DNA of 64,000 nucleotides from Streptomyces violaceusniger Tu 4113 (GTDB taxonomy: Bacteria > Actinomycetota > Actinomycetes > Streptomycetales > Streptomycetaceae), in assembly GCF_000147815.2 (NCBI RefSeq), contig NC_015957.1, positions 9,424,001-9,488,000 of the forward strand, in the 5' to 3' direction. The notes beneath the pieces were generated by a model that did no database searches, was not told where the DNA came from, and worked only from the letters and a program-made list of their open reading frames with translations. Positions 16,475 to 24,066 of the stretch are shown piece by piece. Position numbers and translations under genes: made by a program. Every line of letters begins with the position of its first letter. The first letter of the stretch is position 1.

Positions 16475-17404
16475 CTACCCCAGGGCCCGCTCAAGGAAAT
16501 CCAGCACCACGCTCGCGTAGCCTTCAGGATCGGTCTCCAGCCCGAGCAGATGCTCGGCTCCGGGCAGGACGTGCGTCTCGGCCTGGGCATAGCGCTCGGC
16601 CAGCGCGTCCACCGAGGACGGCGGCACGATCGCATCGTGCTCGCCTGACATGAACAACAGGGGGATCTTGGCGAACTTGCCCGTCGCGGGCGGGGGCCAC
16701 TGGGCCCGGAGCATGGCCGGGCCCACCGCGCACAGCGTCCGCGCCACCACCGAACGGGCCGGCTCGCCCTTCAGCAGGGCGGGCAGCGGCAGCGCCTCCG
16801 CCTCCAGGAACTTGCGCAGCAGCGGCGGGACGTCGTGCCCCGGCCCGCTGTCGCACACCAGCGCGTCAAGTTCGAATCCGTCGTGCGTCAGCGCCCACAT
16901 GGATGAGAAGCACGAGAACGAGAAGCCGTAGAAGGCTATCCGCGCCGTGCCGTACCCCCGCTGGTCGCGCAGATGGGACACCACGGCGGTGACATCGCTC
17001 GCGAACCGGTCGCCGAGCCCGAACAGCGCCCGGTCGTCGCTGCTGGCCCCGTGGTTGCGGTGGTCGAACAGACAGACGGTGTACCCGGCGTCGTGCAGGA
17101 ACTTGGCGTGGCGCAGGCTGTGGTCCTTCGCCGTGGCCAGGCTGTGCCCGAGCACCACCACCTTCTCGGGGGACGCCGGGCACAGCCAGGTGTCCAGGTG
17201 CTTCCGCGCCGCGAAGGGCACCTTCAGCTCCGTACAGGGCAGCCCGTGGTCCCGTGGGTGCTCCCGCTGTTCCCGGCGCCGCGGATGGAAGGCCAGATAC
17301 GCCAGCCTGGCCCCGTACAGCGGGGCGATCGGCAGGGCCGCGGCCGAGAGGGCGCGGGCTCCCAGGGAGGGGGAGCGCGCCGACGTCTGGCGTGGCTCGG
17401 GCAT
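16475..17404 (-). CDS. Alpha/beta hydrolase (paralogue 2)
   Basis: A 309-residue alpha/beta hydrolase, paralogous to the gene at 13677-14588. Shared blocks include PIAPLYGARLAYLAFHPRR, CLFDHRNHGASS, the elbow FYGFSFSCFSS, MSGEHDAIVPPSSVDALAERY and GAEHLLGLETDPE. The catalytic triad is inferred as Ser in GFS, Asp in GEHD and His in AEHL. ATG 17404 behind GGAGG is used. It lies 54 bp upstream of the carboxylase gene on the same strand and is probably co-transcribed with it. Confidence 0.82.
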   Translation of the reverse strand: MPEPRQTSARSPSLGARALSAAALPIAPLYGARLAYLAFHPRRREQREHPRDHGLPCTELKVPFAARKHLDTWLCPASPEKVVVLGHSLATAKDHSLRHAKFLHDAGYTVCLFDHRNHGASSDDRALFGLGDRFASDVTAVVSHLRDQRGYGTARIAFYGFSFSCFSSMWALTHDGFELDALVCDSGPGHDVPPLLRKFLEAEALPLPALLKGEPARSVVARTLCAVGPAMLRAQWPPPATGKFAKIPLLFMSGEHDAIVPPSSVDALAERYAQAETHVLPGAEHLLGLETDPEGYASVVLDFLERALG

Positions 17405-17549
17405 CTGCGTCCTCCAGGAGGGGGAGTGTCCGTCGGCGGTCAGGGCGTTCTCGTCTCGGTCGCGGCGGGCGGTGGACGGGCGGGCGGGACGGTCGGGACG
17501 GGCGGTCGGGGCCGGGCGACAACGTGTGAACGAGCGGGCGGGCGAAGAG

Positions 17550-18305
17550 TCAGCCACAGCCTCCGGCATGGCCCGGATCGGCCGACCGGGCGGCGGCGAA
17601 GTCGGTGTCCGACGGCACGGCGGCGGGCGTGTCCCGGGAGCGGGGCCCGGACCGGTCACCGGAACCCGCGCCCGGCCCGGAGCCGGAGCGGACCGCCTCG
17701 ACGAAGGCCGGCAGCCGGTCCACGCCCCAGAACTTGTCATAGCCATGGGTGAAGAACGGCACGCCGAACGCCCCGGCGTCGCTGAGCGCGAGCAGGGCCC
17801 GGAGCCCCCGGCCGCCGCGCAGCTCCTCGTCATCGGCCGCTGCCGCCGCCCGATCCGCCGGAAGCCCCAGCTCACCGGCGATGGCCGCGATGGTCGTACG
17901 GTCGCAGATGTCGCGGCCCTCCTGCCAGCGCGCCCGGTGGACGCGCTCGATGTAGGCGGGGCCGAGCCCCGCGTCCAGCGCCAGGAAGTACGGCAGATGC
18001 GGCACCTCCCAGACCGGGTCCTGATCCACCGGCCAGTTGACCGCGAGGCCGCGGTCGGTCGTCAGCCGACGCACATCCTGGAGGATATAGAGATGCTTCT
18101 CCCGGGACATCGCCGTATACGGAAAGTGATGGCGTTGTTCGGCCATACGGCGCTCACCATCCGCGTCCGGCTCCCACCACGGGTGCCATTCCACCGCCTG
18201 TGCGACATCCGGATAGCGGTCCATCAGGTCACGGTAGGCGATCCAGCTGTACGGGCTGCGGAAATTGAAATAGAAGCGCGGTACTTTGCTGCGCCTGGCT
18301 GCCAC
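17550..18305 (-). CDS. DsbA-fold/2-hydroxychromene-2-carboxylate isomerase-like protein
   Basis: A 251-residue thioredoxin-fold protein of the DsbA/GST-kappa group. The N-terminus PRFYFNFRSPYSWIAYRDLM has Ser-Pro-Tyr-Ser where DsbA has CxxC, the pattern of 2-hydroxychromene-2-carboxylate isomerases, which use glutathione or a similar thiol. A late GVPFFTHGYDKFWGVDRLPAF is also typical. The last 45 residues are a low-complexity Ser/Gly/Pro tail. GTG 18305 behind GAGGGGG is preferred; upstream ATGs exist. Next to the ketoreductase gene, a double-bond isomerase role on a polyene chain is possible but inferred. Confidence 0.72.
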   Translation of the reverse strand: MAARRSKVPRFYFNFRSPYSWIAYRDLMDRYPDVAQAVEWHPWWEPDADGERRMAEQRHHFPYTAMSREKHLYILQDVRRLTTDRGLAVNWPVDQDPVWEVPHLPYFLALDAGLGPAYIERVHRARWQEGRDICDRTTIAAIAGELGLPADRAAAAADDEELRGGRGLRALLALSDAGAFGVPFFTHGYDKFWGVDRLPAFVEAVRSGSGPGAGSGDRSGPRSRDTPAAVPSDTDFAAARSADPGHAGGCG

Positions 18306-18401
18306 GTCCGTACCCCCTCGCTCGTCCCTCTCGTGCATGACGCTCATTGAGCGGCCCTCAGCCGGCGAACACCGCTCGAACAAAGATGCCGACGGCGCCC
18401 G

Positions 18402-19187
18402 TCAGAGGACGATGCCGCCGTCGACCTGGAAGACCGCACCGGTCACATACTCCGCCCCGACCAGGTACGCGACCATGTCGGCGACCTCCTCCGGACGGCC
18501 GAAGCGGCGCAGCGGGATGCTCTGCTCCGCCTCCTTGCGCACCCGTTCGGAAAGCTCCGCCGTCATATCGGTCTCGACGAAGCCGGGCGCCACCACATTG
18601 GCCCGTATGCCGTACTGTCCGACCTCCTTGGCGAGCGACTTGGTGAAACCGATGATCCCCGCTTTGGAGGCCGCGTAATTGCTCTGGGTCGCATTGCCGT
18701 GGACACCGGCGACCGACGAGATGTTGATGACGCATCCGGACTTGCGTTTCATCATTCCGAACACCACGGAACGGCACAGGTGATAGGTGCCGTCCAGGTT
18801 GACCTCCAGGACGTCCCGCCACTCCTCGTCCTTCATCAGCAGCAGCGGATTGTCCCGGGTGATCCCGGCGGAGGTGACCGCGACGTCGACCGGGCCGAGC
18901 GACTCCTCGGTGAAGGCGACCAGTTCGCGCACCGCGCCCGCGTCGCGGACGTCCGCCTGCCGGCCGATCACCCGCCCGCCGCCGTGCCGCGCCGCCTCCT
19001 CCTCCAGCTCACGGGCGGCGTCGGGGCTGGAGTGATGGCAGAACGCCACGTCGAAGCCGTCCCGGGCCAGCCGCAGCACGGTGGACCGGCCTATGCCCCG
19101 GGAGCCGCCGGAGACCAGCGCGACGCGCGGCGTCGGCTCGTTGTCACCGGATGCGCGGCCCGTGTCGTCGGATATTCGGTCGGACAT
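18402..19187 (-). CDS. 3-oxoacyl-ACP reductase, FabG type
   Basis: A 261-residue short-chain dehydrogenase. The NADPH-binding Gly-rich loop is SGGSRGIGRST and the catalytic tetrad is seen in INISSVAGVHG (Ser) and NYAASKAG (Tyr and Lys). It ends AVFQVDGGIVL, as FabG enzymes do. It reduces beta-ketoacyl-ACP to the hydroxy form and is the only clear ketoreductase of the cluster, so it should act on every elongation round. A 17-residue polar leader precedes the fold. The dehydratase gene is 33 bp upstream on the same strand. Confidence 0.9.
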   Translation of the reverse strand: MSDRISDDTGRASGDNEPTPRVALVSGGSRGIGRSTVLRLARDGFDVAFCHHSSPDAARELEEEAARHGGGRVIGRQADVRDAGAVRELVAFTEESLGPVDVAVTSAGITRDNPLLLMKDEEWRDVLEVNLDGTYHLCRSVVFGMMKRKSGCVINISSVAGVHGNATQSNYAASKAGIIGFTKSLAKEVGQYGIRANVVAPGFVETDMTAELSERVRKEAEQSIPLRRFGRPEEVADMVAYLVGAEYVTGAVFQVDGGIVL

Positions 19188-19220
19188 ACGGTGAGGTCCT
19201 TCTCCCGGAGGTGGTGTCGG

Positions 19221-19802
19221 TCAGAGGGGGTCGGGCACAGGGGGGTCGGGCACGGGCGGCGCGGCCACCGGCGAGTCGGTTACGGGCGGGTCGGTCGCGG
19301 GCGGGCCGGTCACAGACGAGGCGGTCACGGGCGAGGCGTCCAGGTCGGAGGCCGGGCGCATGGTCATCGTCAGCCGCCCGATGGTGAGGACGGTCTCCTT
19401 CCCGACCAGGCTCTCGCCCTCGAAGACGAAGGTCTCGCCGACCTGGCGGGCCAACCGCACATGATGCTCCACCACATCGCCCGGCACCACCGGGCGGTGG
19501 AACTCGGCGTCGGTGATCCCGCCGAGCAGCATGGCCTTGCCCGTGCGTACGTCGGGGTTGGGCCGGTCCCAGGCCACCAGCACCCCGGCCACATGGCACC
19601 AGGACTCGATGAGCACCGTCCACGGATAGTGGTAGTCCTCCGCGGACGCGGTGTCCGGCATCCCCTCGTACCAGGGCTCATTGCAGGTGACCGCCTTCAG
19701 CCCGCGCGCCCGCTCGCCCGGCACCAGGTCGGTGACCCGGTCGACCAGCAGCATGGGGTAGCGGTGCGGCAGCACCCGCTTGATCTCATCGACAGTGATC
19801 AT
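19221..19802 (-). CDS. FabZ-like hotdog dehydratase subunit
   Basis: A 193-residue hotdog-fold protein. It starts MITVDEIKRVLPHRYPMLLVDRV, the FabZ N-terminal motif with the catalytic His, and continues YPWTVLIESWCHVAGVL, where the helix acid (Glu) of the family is expected. The last 50 residues are a repetitive Pro/Val/Thr/Asp tail (PVTDSPV-like) without a fold, matching direct repeats in the DNA near 19240-19340. The start overlaps the stop of the second hotdog gene. The two probably form a heterodimer that removes water from 3-hydroxyacyl-ACP. Confidence 0.82.
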   Translation of the reverse strand: MITVDEIKRVLPHRYPMLLVDRVTDLVPGERARGLKAVTCNEPWYEGMPDTASAEDYHYPWTVLIESWCHVAGVLVAWDRPNPDVRTGKAMLLGGITDAEFHRPVVPGDVVEHHVRLARQVGETFVFEGESLVGKETVLTIGRLTMTMRPASDLDASPVTASSVTGPPATDPPVTDSPVAAPPVPDPPVPDPL

Positions 19803-20260
19803 CCGGCGTCCGCTCCTCGGCCCTGGCCTCTCCACTCCCCTGCCCCGGCCTCCGCGCCCTGGGCGTCCCGGTTCTCGAAGCGCAACCTTATCTGCGCGGC
19901 AGGTCCGCGCCCGGTGGCCGCCGAGGCCCGGCAGCGCACCGCACCGTCCTTGCGCGACCAGACGTATTCGCTGGTCAGCTCGTCTCCGGGGTAGACCGGG
20001 CTGAGGAAGCGGGAGGACTCGACGGCCGCCAGGACCCAGCGCCCGCCCGGTTCGCGCTCCGGCAGCGTGGCGAGGGCGCCGCGCTGGACGTACTCCACGA
20101 CACATACGCCGGGGAAGATGGCGAACCCGGGGAAGTGCCCGGCGAACACCTTCTCCGACGCGCCGACCACGGCCACGCACCGGGCGGGCCGCTCACCGGG
20201 GACGCCGGGGTCCACGACCTCCACGGTGCCGTCGACCGGTCCGCACGCGGCCGCCGTCAT
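19799..20260 (-). CDS. FabA/FabZ-like hotdog dehydratase, second subunit
   Basis: A 153-residue hotdog protein. The key stretch FAGHFPGFAIFPGVCVVEYVQ matches the FabZ/FabA helix, with the active-site His in GHFPG and the acid in VVEY. Residues 75-130 form the rest of the fold; the C-terminus is Gly/Ala-rich. Its stop overlaps the next gene's start (ATGA), and it begins one base after the ACP stop. Two different hotdog dehydratase subunits side by side are usual in highly reducing type II systems. Confidence 0.82.
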   Translation of the reverse strand: MTAAACGPVDGTVEVVDPGVPGERPARCVAVVGASEKVFAGHFPGFAIFPGVCVVEYVQRGALATLPEREPGGRWVLAAVESSRFLSPVYPGDELTSEYVWSRKDGAVRCRASAATGRGPAAQIRLRFENRDAQGAEAGAGEWRGQGRGADAG

Positions 20261-20261
20261 C

Positions 20262-20516
20262 TCACTTCTCCAGCTTCGAGGCGAGCAGGTCGTGCACCTT
20301 GCGGAGCGTGGTGATGTCCTTCATCTCCCGCTCCTCCAGCTTCACCGAGTACTTCTTCTCCAGGACGACCATGACCTCGAGGGCCATGAGGGAGTCCACG
20401 CCCAGCGTCTTGACGAAGTCGGCGTCGTCGGTGACGTCCTCCTCGTCCACATCGAGCACATCCGCGACGAAGGTGCGCAGTTCATCCATGTCCAGGGCGG
20501 CGGTGGCGTCGGCCAT
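20262..20516 (-). CDS. Acyl carrier protein 1
   Basis: An 84-residue ACP. The phosphopantetheine site is the Ser in TLGVDSLMALE (residue 42), with acidic helix 1 (DELRTFVADVLDVDEED) as usual. Start ATG 20516 follows AAGGAG. It should be activated by the Sfp-type transferase at 12.6 kb. It sits between the malonyl transferase and dehydratase genes and is one of two ACPs of the operon; the other is at its far 5' end, so they may serve different steps. Confidence 0.93.
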   Translation of the reverse strand: MADATAALDMDELRTFVADVLDVDEEDVTDDADFVKTLGVDSLMALEVMVVLEKKYSVKLEEREMKDITTLRKVHDLLASKLEK

Positions 20517-20550
20517 GCGGGGGTCTCCTTCCGCTCTCAAAGAGTGAGGC

Positions 20551-21576
20551 TCAGCGGGGTTCGGGTGTTCCGGGTGTTCCGGAGCTCTCGGGGGTTTCAG
20601 GGGTTTCAGGGGTCGTGAGCTCGGCGAGGGCGGCGGCCGACTCGACCGGGACGGTGAGCGCGCCCTTCGCGATCCGACGGATCATGCCGGTCAGTTGGCG
20701 CCCGGGGCCCAGCTCCACGAACCGGGTGCAGCCCAGTTCACCGGCGAGCGTGCGGACGCTCTCCTCCCAGCGCACCCGGCTGGTGAGCTGGCTCAGTTCG
20801 AGCTCCCGCCAGTGCTCGCCGCTCGCGTACGGGCGGGCGTCCACGTTGGCGACGACCGGGAGATGCTCGGGGGCGAACCGCACGGCGGCCAGGGCCTCGC
20901 GCACCTCGTCGGCGGCCGAGGCCATCAGCGGACTGTGGAAGGCGCCGCCGACGGCGAGCCGGATCACCTTGCCCTCGCTCTCGACGGCCAGTTCGGCGAG
21001 CCGGTCGACGGCCTCGGCGGTACCCGAGAGCACGATGGCGCCGGGTGCGTTGACATTGGCGATCCAGACCTGGCCGCCGTCCTCCTGGACCCGGGCGACC
21101 AGCGCCTCCACGGTCTCGGGGCGGAGCCGCACCACGGCGGCCATGGTGCCGGGCGACCGCTCGGCACACGCGCGCATGGCCCGGCCGCGGGCGGCGACGA
21201 GACGGGCGGTGTCGGCGAGCGGCAGGGCCCCGGCGGCGTGGAGCGCGGTGTACTCGCCCAGGCTGTGCCCGGCGCAGGCCACCACCCCGTCCAGCAGCCC
21301 GGCGGCCTCCGCCTCGCGGTGGGCGAGCACCTCGGTGGTGAAGACGGCGATCTGGGCGAGATCGGTGCGGCGCAGCGTCTCGTCGTCGGCCTTCAGCAGG
21401 AGTTCCTCGACGTCGATACCGGTGTACTCCGATACCTCGGCCACCAGCGCCCAGGAGGCGGTCTCCCGCCACGCCTGGCCCATGCCCGCCTTCTGGGCGC
21501 CCTGCCCGGGGAAGACGAGCGCCGTACGGGGCGCCGCTCCGTCGGGGGCGCCGCGCGTCGTCTCTCGGTCCGTCAT
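20551..21576 (-). CDS. Malonyl-CoA:ACP transacylase, FabD type
   Basis: A 341-residue acyltransferase. It has ALVFPGQGAQKAGMG near the N-terminus and the nucleophile Ser in GHSLGEY (residue 105). The active-site His is in GGAFHSPLM, and the oxyanion Gln in FPGQG. It loads malonyl units onto the ACPs. ATG 21576 behind AAGGAG is used, although the frame stays open to 21618. The C-terminal 35 residues are a Pro/Thr/Glu-rich tail encoded by short repeats. A dedicated FabD inside the cluster suggests independence from primary fatty acid synthesis. Confidence 0.9.
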   Translation of the reverse strand: MTDRETTRGAPDGAAPRTALVFPGQGAQKAGMGQAWRETASWALVAEVSEYTGIDVEELLLKADDETLRRTDLAQIAVFTTEVLAHREAEAAGLLDGVVACAGHSLGEYTALHAAGALPLADTARLVAARGRAMRACAERSPGTMAAVVRLRPETVEALVARVQEDGGQVWIANVNAPGAIVLSGTAEAVDRLAELAVESEGKVIRLAVGGAFHSPLMASAADEVREALAAVRFAPEHLPVVANVDARPYASGEHWRELELSQLTSRVRWEESVRTLAGELGCTRFVELGPGRQLTGMIRRIAKGALTVPVESAAALAELTTPETPETPESSGTPGTPEPR

Positions 21577-21614
21577 CTCAACCAGCTCCTTCAGCTCAGG
21601 GGGCGGCCGGCCCG

Positions 21615-22883
21615 TCACCGGATCCGCAGCAGGGCCGCGCCGACCACGCCGTCCCGGTCCACGGTGGTGACCAGGGCGGTATCGCCATTTTTCAGAGGCT
21701 CGGTTCGCCTCCGGGGCGCTTCAGTCGCTGTCGACGGTCGACCGTGCTCGGCCCCTTCGTTCCTCAGGGGCCTGCGCGCGCTCTCCCTTTCGACAGCGAC
21801 GCGCCCCTTCGGCTCACTCGCCGAGGAGGCACCCGAGGGGTCATGCTCGGCGAGCGCCAGGACGGCGGCGATCTGGAAGGCCGCGGCGGCGGCGCAGGTG
21901 TCCCCGACGGTGTCGGCGGCCGTGATCCGCGGCGGCTCCGCACCCCCGAGGGCGTCGGCGAGGGCGGCGCGTTCGGCCGCCCCCTCGGCGCCGGGGGCGC
22001 TGGAGTCGGCGACGGCGCTCAGCTCGCCGGGGGTCACGCCGGTGCGGTCCAGCAGCCGGCCGATCGCCTCGGCGAGCACCGTACGGGCCTGCTGCGCGTC
22101 CGCCGCGCAGCCGAACTCCAGGCCGAGGACCTCGGCGAGCCCCTTACGGCCGTGTTCGCGCGCCGAGGCGTCGGGCTCCAGCAGCCACACGGCCGCGCCC
22201 TCCCCGAGGACGGCGGCGCTGTCGGCACTCTCCTCATCCGCCCGCGCGTGCCACTCCAGCCAGGCGCGGGCCGAGGAGAACTCCTCGACCGCCCCGCACA
22301 GCACGGCCTGGGCGCGTCCGGCGCGCTGCAATCGCAGCGCGTACCGGAGGGCGAGCAGTCCGGTGGCGCGGCCGCCCGCGATGGTGGTGTTGGGGCCCCT
22401 GAGCCCGTGCCAGATGGCGGACTGACCGGCGGCGCAGTTCATCACGGTGTTGGGGAACCGGGCCGGGTCCACGTAGAAGGGCTTCTTCCCCACCAGCGAG
22501 TCCCGGGTGAAGTCCATGATGCTCTGGGCGGAGCCGGTGCTGGTGCCGAGTGCCAGGCCGGTCTCCTCGCCCACCCCCGGCAGCCGCTCGGCCTCGTCGT
22601 GTTCCCGCTCCCCGGTCAGCAGATGGCGGATCGCGGTGACGGCCAGTCCGGTGGCCCGGTCCATGGAGCGGGTGCCCTTACGGCCGAGGATCTGCCGGAT
22701 GTGGAAGTCGGGCACGAGGCTCGCCTCGCGGAACGGCACCGACCACTCCTCGGGGTCCAGCGGACGGCCGGCCGTGCGGCCGGACCGCAGGGCCGCGGTG
22801 AAGTCGGCCCCGCGCAGTCCCAGGGGCGATACGGCGGTCCAGGCCGAGATGACCGGGACTGCCCCGCCGGGGGCGTTGACCAT
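21615..22883 (-). CDS. Ketosynthase-family protein 1, Cys kept, both His lost
   Basis: A 422-residue thiolase-fold ketosynthase relative. The nucleophile Cys is in TVMNCAAGQSAIW (residue 150). The two His of the KS triad are not found: the HGTGT position reads ADSSAPGAEG, and the GH(T/S) position reads DTVGDTCAAAAAF. It may still transfer acyl chains through Cys but is unlikely to be a normal condensing enzyme. Residues about 352-398 (SASEPKGR to EPLKN) are an insertion encoded by a repeat element that has a second copy at 38.3 kb. Start ATG 22883 follows AAGGAG; an open frame reaching 23459 is not coding. Confidence 0.8.
   Translation of the reverse strand: MVNAPGGAVPVISAWTAVSPLGLRGADFTAALRSGRTAGRPLDPEEWSVPFREASLVPDFHIRQILGRKGTRSMDRATGLAVTAIRHLLTGEREHDEAERLPGVGEETGLALGTSTGSAQSIMDFTRDSLVGKKPFYVDPARFPNTVMNCAAGQSAIWHGLRGPNTTIAGGRATGLLALRYALRLQRAGRAQAVLCGAVEEFSSARAWLEWHARADEESADSAAVLGEGAAVWLLEPDASAREHGRKGLAEVLGLEFGCAADAQQARTVLAEAIGRLLDRTGVTPGELSAVADSSAPGAEGAAERAALADALGGAEPPRITAADTVGDTCAAAAAFQIAAVLALAEHDPSGASSASEPKGRVAVERESARRPLRNEGAEHGRPSTATEAPRRRTEPLKNGDTALVTTVDRDGVVGAALLRIR
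21688..21816. repeat. Dispersed palindromic element, copy A, inside a ketosynthase gene
   Basis: About 130 bp that match 38248-38404. Long shared words include TCGGTTCGCCTCCGGGGCGC, GTCGACGGTCGACCGTGCTC and CGCGCCCCTTCGGCTC. The ends of the copy can pair (GGGGCGC with GCGCCCC), and inside them GTCGCTGTCG pairs with CGACAGCGAC. In the other copy the inner arms are CCCTGTCG and CGACAGGG, so the stem is kept with compensating changes. It lies in frame within the KS gene and adds about 45 residues. It looks like a non-autonomous mobile or REP-type element. Confidence 0.72.
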
Positions 22884-22933
22884 GGGTTCGGGTACTCCTT
22901 CGGTAGAGGCCCGGGGGCCGTGGGAGGGGCGGG

Positions 22934-23329
22934 TCACAGGAACCACACCTGTTCGTAGGAGGGCCAGCGCGCCGCGAGGTCGTCGCCCTCGATGACGCGT
23001 ACGCCGGGCAGCAGCCGCTCGGCGGCGGTGCGGCCGAGCGCGGCCAGGCCGTCCTCCTCGACCAGCACGGTCACCCCGGCGGCCAGCAGCTTCGCCACGG
23101 AGGCCGGTGGGTGGGGCAGGGTGTCCAGGGTGTGGTCGCCCAGGCGCAGCGTGGGCCGCGGGCCCGTGTCGAGGGCGTAGCCGACGGCGGGGCCGCGCAG
23201 CGCCACATCGCAGCCGCCGCTCTGCCGGTGCAGATCGGGCACGCAGTACAGCACGTCGGCGTACTGGGTCTCGATCGAGCCCCGGTACGCCTTCTCCACG
23301 ATCACCAGCCAGCGCGCCTGGTCGCCCAT
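22934..23329 (-). CDS. DsrE/TusB-like sulfur-relay family protein
   Basis: A 131-residue DsrE-fold protein, the last of three adjacent family members. It begins RWLVIVEKAYRGSIETQYADVLYCV and ends in YEQVWFL, a typical DsrE-fold C-terminus. Cys residues are in LYCVPD and GGCDV; which would carry sulfur is unclear. DsrE, DsrF and DsrH (TusD, TusC, TusB) form hexamers that pass persulfide sulfur between proteins. Three such genes between ketosynthase and enoyl-reductase genes are unexpected. The start is ATG 23329, three bases after the previous stop. Confidence 0.72.
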   Translation of the reverse strand: MGDQARWLVIVEKAYRGSIETQYADVLYCVPDLHRQSGGCDVALRGPAVGYALDTGPRPTLRLGDHTLDTLPHPPASVAKLLAAGVTVLVEEDGLAALGRTAAERLLPGVRVIEGDDLAARWPSYEQVWFL

Positions 23330-23332
23330 GGC

Positions 23333-23740
23333 TCAGCACACCCCCATGAGCAGGCTCTTGTCCGCCGCGTTCACATGCTCGGCGAAGACGAAGGGGGCCC
23401 GCGTGCGCACCTGCGGAATCTGCTCTGCGGCGCCCCGCTCCTCGGCGCAGAAGCGGCACACGTACCAGTACAGCCGGTCGGGGTGATCCTCGATCAGCTC
23501 GCGGACGACGCGGGCGGTGGACGGATGCTCGCGCCCCAGGTCGGTGTAGTCGCGCGGTTTGGTGTCGCCGAGGGCCGCGCCGGTCAGCCGGGTGGCGTCG
23601 CCGCAGGTCCAGATCTGCACCCTGGCCCCCCGGGCGAGCAGCGCGGACGCCAGCCGCAGCGCCGAGGTGACCAGGTCGGTCTGATGGGGCGCGCCGAAGA
23701 GATTGAGCAGCACATCGGTACGGGGGACGGGCCTGGGCAT
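23333..23740 (-). CDS. DsrE/TusD-like sulfur-relay family protein
   Basis: A 135-residue DsrE-fold protein. It opens DVLLNLFGAPHQTDLVTSALRLASALLARGARVQIW, the usual strand-helix-strand of the family. The stretch YWYVCRFCAEERGA corresponds to the TusD/DsrE active-site loop, where a Cys carries persulfide; here two Cys are spaced CxxC. It is the best candidate for the sulfur-carrying subunit of the trio. Start and previous stop share one base (TGATG), so the three genes are translationally coupled. Sulfur transfer to the product or to a carrier is inferred. Confidence 0.75.
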   Translation of the reverse strand: MPRPVPRTDVLLNLFGAPHQTDLVTSALRLASALLARGARVQIWTCGDATRLTGAALGDTKPRDYTDLGREHPSTARVVRELIEDHPDRLYWYVCRFCAEERGAAEQIPQVRTRAPFVFAEHVNAADKSLLMGVC

Positions 23741-24066
23741 CAGTGCCACACCGCCCTGACCCGCGGTTCCAGCAGCTTGGCGGCCACGTCGTCCATCTCC
23801 ACCAGCCGCGCCCGGGGCGTCAGATCGGCGGCGGGCAGGGCGCGCTGGGCGGCGGAGAAGGAGTCCACCCACAGCTCGCCGCCGTCGCCGAGAAACGTCT
23901 CGATGCCCGGCGCGGTGCCGGGGACGGCGGCCGTCACGCCGTTCTCGACGAGGAACAGCACCACCTGGTGGCCGTCCCTGGCCAGCCGCGCGGCGTCGCC
24001 GAGGAACCGCTCGCAGGCGGGTCCGGTCTGCGGTCCGCCCGTCTCGATCAGCAGATGGGCCGTCAT
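23740..24066 (-). CDS. DsrE-family protein, third member
   Basis: A 108-residue DsrE-fold protein starting MTAHLLIETGGPQTGPACERFLGDAARLARDG and continuing VVLFLVENGVTAAVPG. The only Cys is in GPACERF (about residue 18), not at the TusD position, so it is probably a structural subunit like TusC or TusB. Its ATG overlaps the stop of the FabI-like reductase gene by ATGA, which ties the sulfur-relay trio to the polyketide-type operon. Confidence 0.72.
   Translation of the reverse strand: MTAHLLIETGGPQTGPACERFLGDAARLARDGHQVVLFLVENGVTAAVPGTAPGIETFLGDGGELWVDSFSAAQRALPAADLTPRARLVEMDDVAAKLLEPRVRAVWH

Noticed and set aside
18660..18690. TTA codon in the ketoreductase gene
   Set aside because: The TTA is out of frame (AAT TAC).
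21615..23459. 614-codon frame around ketosynthase 1
   Set aside because: The N-terminal 192 codons are an off-frame reading of two sulfur-relay genes; the KS starts at 22883 with AAGGAG.
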